A DNA stretch of 20,630 nt, taken from contig CAZRGV010000113.1 of assembly GCA_964599655.1 (NCBI GenBank), forward strand, positions 1 to 20,630. The letters are read 5' to 3'. A program made the position numbers and the translations under genes. Below the pieces are notes generated by a model. The model was not told the DNA's origin. It was given only the letters and a program-made list of their open reading frames with translations, and made no database searches. Origin of the DNA: CAZRGV01 sp964599655 (GTDB lineage: Bacteria; Planctomycetota; Planctomycetia; Isosphaerales; Isosphaeraceae). Positions 15,102 to 20,630 of this stretch are shown one piece after another. The first letter of the stretch is position 1. The number at the start of each line of letters is the position of its first letter.

Positions 15102-16670
15102 TCAGCGTCGCGTGACTGCTTTCTGGGTCAGCGATGGTGACCCCGGAACCTGTCGGTCGAAGACGAAGACGCGCGCCTGACCCTTGGCGGCATGGGCCGG
15201 GAATACCATGATCGGGTCACGATGGCCGACCAGTTCCTGGACTACCCGGCAATACCACCAGGGGCCTCGCAAATGGGCATCGCGCACCACCACCCATCGT
15301 AAGTTGGAATCGCTCAGCGCCTCATGAAGGTTGGCGAAGGTGTAGCCGGATCGACGGCCGTAATAGAGGGACCAGCCGGTGGTATCGACCACGTGGGCGT
15401 TCGCCGGAACATGCTCCGATATCCAGGCGCCAGCCAGTCGGTAGCCGACGTATTTCTCGTTGATCGGCTCCAGAACCTTGGGAGCCGACCAGGCCGCGAA
15501 GCCGCCCAGGATCACGGCCCAGACGGCCGGACCCGCCGTGAACCGTCCCTCTCCCAGGCCGAGCCAGCGACCCGGAATCGACACGGAACCAAGCAAACGG
15601 TCGAGTCCCGCCGCCGCTGACGGGATCAACAGAAACGCGAGCAAAATCGCATGTCGTGGGGTACAATACCCTCCGGTTGCATGCAATCGGATCAAGGCGA
15701 CGACTCCCGCCACGCCGATGATCCCGAGGAACAGCCAAACCCGAGCCCGATCGGCGAGAGGCCAGCATGTGAACGCCAGTCCGAGGATGGCCAGAGGAAT
15801 CAAAGGGAGTGACACGCTGTCTCGAATCGATTCCCAGACCGCCTTTGCCGCCAGTGCGTAAGTCTTTGCTGTGGATTGGTTTGGGTCCAGCGGCCTTGAT
15901 CGCTCCACGGCGTCAGCAGCCGATTTCGGCGCCGTTCCCAGCAATCGCGCGATGGCGGGCTTGGTACCCAGTCCTCCCTTGACCGCGACGTACGGACCGA
16001 CCACGAGCGCGGGTCCGATCACGAGGAATCCGACCGCCGCCCACCATCTCGGCCAGTTCAATCGGGTCGATCGCAGCAATGGCATCAAGGCCAGTGTTAC
16101 CACCAACGCTGCGGGAAGCAGGAATCCCTCGGGTCGAGTCAGATACGACAGCCCGCCACAGATGATCGTCAAGGGAAGCCAACCGAAGGTTCCTTCTCGC
16201 AGAAAGCGAAGCGCCGCCCAGAGTCCCCAGGTCCAGAAAAGCAGGAAGGTTCCCTCGCTCAAAACGTCCGCCAGAATGTGCGAGGTTAATGGCGCGCTGT
16301 AGACGAGACAGACACCGACCCATGCGGCCCGAGCCCCAAAGAGTTCCAGGCACACAAGATAAAGCGGAATGACCAGAAACACCCCTGAAAGGACCGAGGC
16401 CGTCTGAGCGGCCGACTGCCACGCGTCCGGACCGTCCCCCCCTTTGGTGAGGTAGTGATGGCTCGCGGCGATGGCGATCGGGTAAAGCGGATGATCGACC
16501 GCGCCAAGCAGTCCCTCGCGCCACGAACCGCTTTCGAGCCGCTGAGCTTGGGCGATGTAGCGAAGGCCATCGGCAAAGAGAATTTCGGTGTGCGACGAGA
16601 GCCAGCCAAGCAATCCCGCAACCAAGGCCATGAGCAGGCCGATCCGCACCCCATGCTGGGTTCTGGTCAC
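15102..16670 (-). CDS. GT-C membrane glycosyltransferase-like protein (GT39/ArnT-like)
   Basis: This is a 522-residue protein with about ten membrane segments. The first loop contains FADGLRYIAQAQ (Asp34) and then VDHPLYPIAIA (Asp59, His60). The sequence LTRPEGFLLP appears later. This pattern is common in GT39/GT83-related enzymes that move a sugar from a polyprenyl phosphate. The C-terminal third is soluble and probably periplasmic. I chose GTG 16670 over the in-frame ATG 16709 because AAGGAGGG lies seven bases upstream of the GTG, while the ATG has no site. The restored upstream reading frame also ends in TGA overlapping this GTG. It sits second in the leftward operon. The acceptor and sugar are unknown. 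Confidence 0.75.
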   Translation of the reverse strand: MTRTQHGVRIGLLMALVAGLLGWLSSHTEILFADGLRYIAQAQRLESGSWREGLLGAVDHPLYPIAIAASHHYLTKGGDGPDAWQSAAQTASVLSGVFLVIPLYLVCLELFGARAAWVGVCLVYSAPLTSHILADVLSEGTFLLFWTWGLWAALRFLREGTFGWLPLTIICGGLSYLTRPEGFLLPAALVVTLALMPLLRSTRLNWPRWWAAVGFLVIGPALVVGPYVAVKGGLGTKPAIARLLGTAPKSAADAVERSRPLDPNQSTAKTYALAAKAVWESIRDSVSLPLIPLAILGLAFTCWPLADRARVWLFLGIIGVAGVVALIRLHATGGYCTPRHAILLAFLLIPSAAAGLDRLLGSVSIPGRWLGLGEGRFTAGPAVWAVILGGFAAWSAPKVLEPINEKYVGYRLAGAWISEHVPANAHVVDTTGWSLYYGRRSGYTFANLHEALSDSNLRWVVVRDAHLRGPWWYCRVVQELVGHRDPIMVFPAHAAKGQARVFVFDRQVPGSPSLTQKAVTRR

Positions 16671-16676
16671 GTCTGT

Positions 16677-16684
16677 CCCTCCTT
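16677..16684 (-). promoter_or_regulatory. Strong ribosome binding site deciding the GTG 16670 start
   Basis: AAGGAGGG on the coding strand ends six bases before GTG 16670 (GGAGG core seven bases away). It lies inside the longer reading frame from ATG 16709, and it argues for the shorter protein. Confidence 0.7.
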
Positions 16685-16745
16685 GGATTCGGTCGAAAGG
16701 CAACGCCATCCTTGGCTAGGCCTTTCCTCAATGTCTCGACTTCTA

Positions 16746-16791
16746 TCGAAAGGCTCTCGCGTCAGGTGTCGAAAGGCTCTCGCGTCAGGCG
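16746..16791. repeat. 23-bp tandem duplication over the GT2 stop codon
   Basis: A 21-base sequence starting TCGAAAGGCTCTCGC occurs at 16746-16766 and again at 16769-16789. The period is 23, and the two 23-base units differ at one base. The stop codon of the GT2 gene (16762-16764) falls inside the copy that is read second. Because 23 is not a multiple of three, the duplication changes the reading frame. Confidence 0.9.
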
Positions 16792-17910
16792 AGATAGGGA
16801 GACTTTTTGAGTTCGCCCGTCGATGGCCGGTCTCGTCAAGGCTCGATCGAACGCGTTCAAGACGTCCTTGCCGGAATGGCGCCTTGACGAGTTCCCCGCG
16901 TCGATCCGAATCGGTCGACCCTCGATCGCTGATTCCGCCAGGTGGAGGACCTGTCGACCGCGAATCTGTCCACCTCGCCCCATGGTCCTGGCAATCTGGC
17001 CAACCGCTTTCCAGGCCCGCTGTTCCTCGTCACGACCGAGCAGCTTCGACCACCGACCACGCACGCGGGCCTCGATCGCGATCATCCAGGCCAGGCACAC
17101 AAACTCCCTCCGCGACAAGTACTTGTGAAAATAGAGCAGCCGACTGTGCCGAGTGAACACCCGAATCTTGGGAGAGATCCGGCGGTTTTGAAGTGGTCGT
17201 AGATGAGTGACCTCCACCGAGGGATCGAACTCGACATGCCTGCCGGCTCGTCTTGCCGACTGACAGAGGGCAACCTCCTCGTAGTACAGGAAGAAATCCT
17301 CGTCCATTCCACCGAGTTTGTCGAGCAGATTCGCGTCCACAAGGGCACAGGCGCCTGTGACCCAAGGCACGACGCCAGCGCGTCGCCCCCAACCGATCTT
17401 GTATTTCCGTCGAGATCGCGGTAGGAACGATTCCCAGATGGCCCGGGCCAGACCTGGCTCGGCCCCGACCGAGGGTTGGTGTGTCCCGTCCGGGTTTCGA
17501 AGGCCGAATCCGACGATTCCAGGCAGCGGCGATTTCCTGCATGCGAGCTGTTCCACTCGCTCCAGGATCTGGCCGATGACTTCGGGACCGGCGACGACGT
17601 CGGGATTCAAGAGCAGCAGCCAGCGTCCTCGAGACGCTCGCCAGCCCGCGTTGACCCCAGCGGCGAAACCGCCGTTCTCGTCTCGAAGGACCAGCCGGAC
17701 CCCCGAAGGTGGCGGGAGGATCTCGTTCGGCGGGGGCGATTCTGACGCATTGTCGACGACCACCAGCTCACAACGGCCCTCGAGCACTTCGGGAGCCTCG
17801 GCGAGGGTCGTGGTTAGACGGACCACGTCGGCCCAGCCGTTGTAGTTGACGATCACGACCGTCAGCACAGGTTCGTCAGTTTGGGAAGTCTGGCGAACAA
17901 TTTGTGACAC
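16762..17910 (-). CDS. Glycosyltransferase family 2, C-terminus shortened by a duplication
   Basis: This is a 382-residue GT-A fold enzyme. VVIVNYNG at 18-25, VVVDNAS at 51-56 (Asp53) and LNPDV at 101-105, in place of DxD, bind the nucleotide sugar. GGMDEDFFLYYEEVALC further on matches the ED-type catalytic region of rhamnosyltransferase-like GT2 enzymes, so transfer of rhamnose or a similar sugar is possible but not shown. The start is GTG 17910, with AGGG nine bases upstream. The stop lies in the second copy of a 23-bp tandem repeat. With one copy removed the frame continues 23 residues past ...REPF-D and ends at TGA overlapping the GTG of the next gene. The catalytic part is untouched, so the enzyme is probably active. 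It is the first gene of the leftward operon. Confidence 0.9.
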   Translation of the reverse strand: MSQIVRQTSQTDEPVLTVVIVNYNGWADVVRLTTTLAEAPEVLEGRCELVVVDNASESPPPNEILPPPSGVRLVLRDENGGFAAGVNAGWRASRGRWLLLLNPDVVAGPEVIGQILERVEQLACRKSPLPGIVGFGLRNPDGTHQPSVGAEPGLARAIWESFLPRSRRKYKIGWGRRAGVVPWVTGACALVDANLLDKLGGMDEDFFLYYEEVALCQSARRAGRHVEFDPSVEVTHLRPLQNRRISPKIRVFTRHSRLLYFHKYLSRREFVCLAWMIAIEARVRGRWSKLLGRDEEQRAWKAVGQIARTMGRGGQIRGRQVLHLAESAIEGRPIRIDAGNSSRRHSGKDVLNAFDRALTRPAIDGRTQKVSLSRLTREPFDT

Positions 17911-18120
17911 GTGATCGGCCCTGTTCGACTCATTGACGGGACGACTTCAATCGTTTTCTTCGGAATAACTGGAAGAAAACGTCGGTTCAGCCGATGGTAA
18001 AGCTTGAGAGAATTCTCGAAAGGATTCCGCCAGGGACGGCGGAGTCGTTGGCGAAGGCCATAACGTCGGGGCCGAGCCGGGCACGGGTCCGGGCCCTCGG
18101 AGTCCCCGAGTTCGACACCG
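17911..18120. promoter_or_regulatory. Divergent control region of the polysaccharide cluster
   Basis: All leftward glycan genes start on one side of this 210-bp gap and the rightward pair on the other, so it should carry both promoters. Its clearest feature is the 10-bp inverted repeat at 17952-17981. No convincing -35/-10 pair was found. An in-frame TAA at 18061-18063 shows that the rightward gene cannot start further upstream. Confidence 0.5.
17952..17981. promoter_or_regulatory. Perfect 10-bp inverted repeat, operator or hairpin
   Basis: CGTTTTCTTC at 17952-17961 and GAAGAAAACG at 17972-17981 are exact reverse complements around a 10-base spacer. The centre lies about 56 bases upstream of the leftward GTG 17910 and 155 bases upstream of ATG 18121. 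It could bind a dimeric regulator or form a hairpin in the leader RNA. Confidence 0.5.
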
Positions 18121-19194
18121 ATGGATCGGTGCAGACTCATGATCGAACCACCTGAGTGCTCAGGATCCCGACGTCCAGCCAATCCTGCCGATGGCGGCCG
18201 CCTCCTGGTCGTGGGCGCGCGTCGAAAGGTTCGGCACCTGGCCCGACATCTGGAACACCAAGGCCCCTGGTCAGGGGTGCCGATTGTCGGCTTCGTCGAT
18301 CGGAGTGGTCGCGGCCGACAGCTTGTGGTCCATCCGAAAAGCGACCCCATCCCGATTCTCGGACGGATCGATCGACTGGCGGAAGTCGTCGACCGTGCCA
18401 AGGCAACCGATCTAGTAGTCGCTCTTTCCGGAGAGTCGGCCGTGCGTCTCCGCCCTCAACTTGCGGACCTCTCGAATTCCTCTGTCCGAGTTCACTGGAT
18501 GGATGATCAGGGAGTCCTGAGTGACGCCCCGCCGCATTCGAGGTTCGAACCCGCAACCCACCGGCCACCATGGCGCCTCCGATGGCACCGAGTTGCGAAA
18601 CGACTTGTGGACATCCTGGGGGCTTTTATCGGTTTGATGTTGCTCTCGCCCCTTTTCGCCGTGATTTCCATCTTGATCCTGATCACCTCAGGACGTCCCA
18701 TTTTTTACACGCAAGAACGAATCGGGCAGGGGGGACGTTCGTTCCGCATCTGGAAGTTTCGCAGCATGAAACGTGATGCGGAAGGAGAGACCGGCCCGAT
18801 CTGGGCCGAGGATCACGACAAGCGATGCACACGGATCGGCGACTGGCTTCGTCATACGAACATTGATGAGCTACCGCAGTTGCTCAACGTGCTCCTTGGA
18901 CAGATGAGCCTTGTCGGTCCCCGACCCGAGCGACCGGTCTTCGTCGAGCGGTTCCGGGTCGAGCATCCTGACTACGACCTTCGACATGCCGTGCCGGCCG
19001 GCATGACCGGATGGGCCCAGGTTCACGGTTGGCGAGGACGAACCTCACTGCGCAAACGAATTCAGTACGACCTCGACTACATCAATCGATGGTCGTTCTG
19101 GCTCGACCTTCGGATTCTCGTGATGACAGTCGAGCATGTCTTCTGGGCCAAGACATCCTGGAGCAACTCGAAGCCGAAGAGGAATGAGCCGTGA
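18121..19194 (+). CDS. Polyprenyl-phosphate phosphoglycosyl transferase (bacterial sugar transferase)
   Basis: This 357-residue protein should start the glycan by moving a sugar-1-phosphate onto a polyprenyl phosphate. Residues about 26-135 look like the Rossmann (CoA-binding-like) domain of long members of the family. The catalytic domain starts at about 158 with the membrane helix (KRLVDILGAFIGLMLLSPLF). FRIWKFRSMKRDAE at 208-221, the Asp249-Glu250 dyad in NIDELPQLLNVL, and SLVGPRPERP follow; then MTGWAQVHGWRGRT. The four or five N-terminal membrane helices of WcaJ/WbaP-type proteins are absent, and the in-frame TAA at 18061 leaves no room for them. The start is ATG 18121 or 18139; neither has a good ribosome binding site. 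It overlaps the next gene by 4 nt. Confidence 0.9.
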   Translation: MDRCRLMIEPPECSGSRRPANPADGGRLLVVGARRKVRHLARHLEHQGPWSGVPIVGFVDRSGRGRQLVVHPKSDPIPILGRIDRLAEVVDRAKATDLVVALSGESAVRLRPQLADLSNSSVRVHWMDDQGVLSDAPPHSRFEPATHRPPWRLRWHRVAKRLVDILGAFIGLMLLSPLFAVISILILITSGRPIFYTQERIGQGGRSFRIWKFRSMKRDAEGETGPIWAEDHDKRCTRIGDWLRHTNIDELPQLLNVLLGQMSLVGPRPERPVFVERFRVEHPDYDLRHAVPAGMTGWAQVHGWRGRTSLRKRIQYDLDYINRWSFWLDLRILVMTVEHVFWAKTSWSNSKPKRNEP

Positions 19195-20285
19195 CACGCC
19201 CCACTCTCTCGGTCGTGATCCCGTCTTACAATGGTCGGCGTTTGCTCGAAACCTGCCTGGCGAGCATCGAGCGCCATCGTCCGGTCGGTGTTTCGATCGA
19301 GGTCATCGTGGCCGATGACGCCTCGACCGACGATTCCGTTGCGTGGCTCGAGGCCTCCTATCCCTGGGTCGAGGTTGTTCGCCGCGAACACAATGGCGGA
19401 TTCTGCGCCTCGGCCAACGCGGGGATCGCGGCGGCTCGCGGTGAGATCATCCAGCTATTGAACAATGATACCCAGGTCACTTCGGGCTGGGTCGAGGCGG
19501 GGTTGGCGCCGTTTCGAAATCCGTTGGTCGGGTCGGTCGCTCCCCTGGTCCTTGTCCGATCGGATCCCTCTCGCGTGGATTCCGCCGGCGATCAGTACGC
19601 CCTGTTCGGCTGGCCGAGTAAGCGGGGCCATGGGCAGAACACGAGCCGCTGGGAACGACATCCCTCGGATCACGTCTTTGGCGCAAGCGGTTCGAGTGCG
19701 TTCTACCGTGCCTCAGCGCTGGCTCGTGTCGGAACGTTTGATCCGTTGTTCGGATCGTACTATGAAGACGTTGATCTGGCGTTTCGGCTCCGATGGGCCG
19801 GCTACGCCTGCGTCTTTGCACCCTCGTGTAAAATCCTTCACGAGGTTTCTGCCAGCTACGACCACTCGCGGCCGGATCTCCAGCGTCGCATGTCCCGCAA
19901 CGGGGAGATTCTCTTCTGGACCAACCTGCCCGGCAGGTGGCTTGCGATCGCCATTCTGCCCCATCTGGTCTTCACCCTGTGCCAGGCGGTATGGCGACTG
20001 GCTCGCGGTCGACTCCGTCCGTTTCTGCAGGGGAAGCTTGACGCGATCCGTGCGTTGAGGACATTTCGCCATCAACGTGAGAGGCGGGTCAAACTCGCGC
20101 GATCGGCCATCGCGCGCCCCCACTTCCCCATGAAAATTGGGTCAATCACCGATCTACGGAACCACCTGCGACGGCCGAAAGAAGCGTCGGGAGCCGTCAA
20201 CGCCTATACCCAGGACACGATGTGCGGAAAAGAACAGTCGCGTGCCCCGACACATGGTCCTGTGTCGAAGCACGCGCCGGTCTGA
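19191..20285 (+). CDS. Glycosyltransferase family 2
   Basis: This is a 364-residue GT-A fold enzyme. SVVIPSYNG at 7-15, VIVADDAST at 38-46 (Asp42, Asp43), HNGGFCASANAG at 67-78 and LLNNDT at 89-94 form the donor site. FDPLFGSYYEDVDLAFRLRWAG carries the ED catalytic region. The last 110 residues are basic with one hydrophobic stretch (LAIAILPHLVFTLCQAVW), probably membrane-associating. GTG 19191 overlaps the stop of the sugar transferase as GTGA, with GAGG eight bases upstream. It probably adds a later sugar to the lipid-linked product of its partner gene. It differs from the GT2 at 16762-17910 in sequence and in the nucleotide-sugar loop (NND here, NPD there). Confidence 0.9.
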   Translation: MTRPTLSVVIPSYNGRRLLETCLASIERHRPVGVSIEVIVADDASTDDSVAWLEASYPWVEVVRREHNGGFCASANAGIAAARGEIIQLLNNDTQVTSGWVEAGLAPFRNPLVGSVAPLVLVRSDPSRVDSAGDQYALFGWPSKRGHGQNTSRWERHPSDHVFGASGSSAFYRASALARVGTFDPLFGSYYEDVDLAFRLRWAGYACVFAPSCKILHEVSASYDHSRPDLQRRMSRNGEILFWTNLPGRWLAIAILPHLVFTLCQAVWRLARGRLRPFLQGKLDAIRALRTFRHQRERRVKLARSAIARPHFPMKIGSITDLRNHLRRPKEASGAVNAYTQDTMCGKEQSRAPTHGPVSKHAPV

Positions 20286-20308
20286 GGTTGACGGCGGCGA
20301 AAACGGCC

Positions 20309-20630
20309 TTACTTCGCCTGGACCGCTTGTTTCGCGGAATCGACGATCTTAGCCGCGGTCAGACCGTATTTTTCCAGCAACCCCTCGGGTGAGCCGCTTT
20401 CTCCGAAGGTATCGCCGAGATTGACGTAACGGATCGGTACGGGATGAATCTCCGCGAGTGTCATCGCGACGATGCTGCCCAGGCCGCCGTGCGCCAAATG
20501 CTCCTCGGCGACAACGATCGCGCCGGTTTCCCTGGCGGCGGCCGTCAGGGACTCGCGATCGATCGGCTTAACAGTTTGCATGTCGAGAACGCGGGCCTCG
20601 ATCCCTTCGCTCGCGAGCGTTTCGGCGGCG
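20309..20630 (-). CDS. Transketolase C-terminal subunit, partial
   Basis: The 5' part is cut off by the window edge. The 106 visible codons match the C-terminal domain of split-type transketolases and related DXS-like enzymes: RVLDMQTVKPIDRESL, then GAIVVAEEHLAHGGLGS, then NLGDTFGESGSPEGLLEKYGLTA, with TAA at 20309-20311. In this arrangement one subunit carries the thiamine-diphosphate domain and this one the pyrimidine-binding and C-terminal domains. The enzyme moves two-carbon units in the pentose phosphate pathway. It converges on the GT2 with a gap of 23 bases and is probably unrelated to the polysaccharide cluster. Confidence 0.85.
   Translation of the reverse strand, partial: AAETLASEGIEARVLDMQTVKPIDRESLTAAARETGAIVVAEEHLAHGGLGSIVAMTLAEIHPVPIRYVNLGDTFGESGSPEGLLEKYGLTAAKIVDSAKQAVQAK

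Noticed and set aside
17862..18401. Minus-strand open frame of 179 codons across the divergent control region
   Set aside because: It overlaps both the GT2 start and the sugar transferase on the opposite strand, and the translation is arginine- and proline-rich, as expected from antisense GC-rich DNA.
1..20630. Defence system, CRISPR array, tRNA or prophage
   Set aside because: Looked for regularly spaced repeats, cloverleaf-like segments, nuclease, helicase, toxin and phage structural motifs; none were seen.

Overview
This is a GC-rich bacterial window with one 10-N scaffold gap. Its style suggests a member of the Planctomycetota. The evidence is indirect: several secreted hydrolases carry twin-arginine leaders of the RRDxLRL type, there is a GH33-type sialidase, a large S9-like esterase and a serine hydrolase fused to an SGNH hydrolase, Shine-Dalgarno use is uneven, and insertion-sequence debris is present. 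No marker gene fixes the taxonomy.

Left part (1-8498), secreted catabolic enzymes. A flavin amine oxidase on the minus strand (27-1160) is broken by an internal out-of-frame deletion and by the N gap. Divergent from it is a 702-residue alpha/beta hydrolase (1309-3417). It converges on an exo-alpha-sialidase (3493-4617, minus). Next come a lower-GC stretch, the remnant of an IS5-family transposase (5290-5777, minus) and a 140-bp island of about 89% A+T (5915-6056). A 721-residue protein (6333-8498) joins a beta-lactamase-fold serine hydrolase to a C-terminal SGNH esterase.

Middle part (8499-11281). Two tandem metal-dependent amidohydrolases with Tat-type leaders lie on the minus strand (8759-9808 and 9865-10818). 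The gap behind them holds the 3' tail of an ISL3-like transposase gene (10928-11095, plus).

Right part (11282-20285), a surface-polysaccharide cluster read outward from one divergent control region (17911-18120). Leftward are a GT2, two large polytopic GT-C-like membrane proteins and a GT4. Rightward are a phosphoglycosyl transferase that would start the chain on a polyprenyl phosphate, and a second GT2. Most junctions are 4-nt stop/start overlaps or gaps of a few bases, so the genes are probably translated in a coupled way. One junction seems to have been changed recently: a 23-bp tandem duplication puts an early stop in the leftward GT2, and removing one copy in silico restores a 4-nt overlap with the next gene. 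No flippase, polymerase or export gene lies in the window. The window ends inside a split-type transketolase C-terminal subunit (20309-20630, minus).

I found no tRNA, rRNA, CRISPR array, phage genes or recognisable defence system. I also did not find a clearly new multi-gene system. The most distinctive items are the duplication in the GT2, the hydrolase fusion, the AT-rich island and the inverted repeat in the divergent control region.
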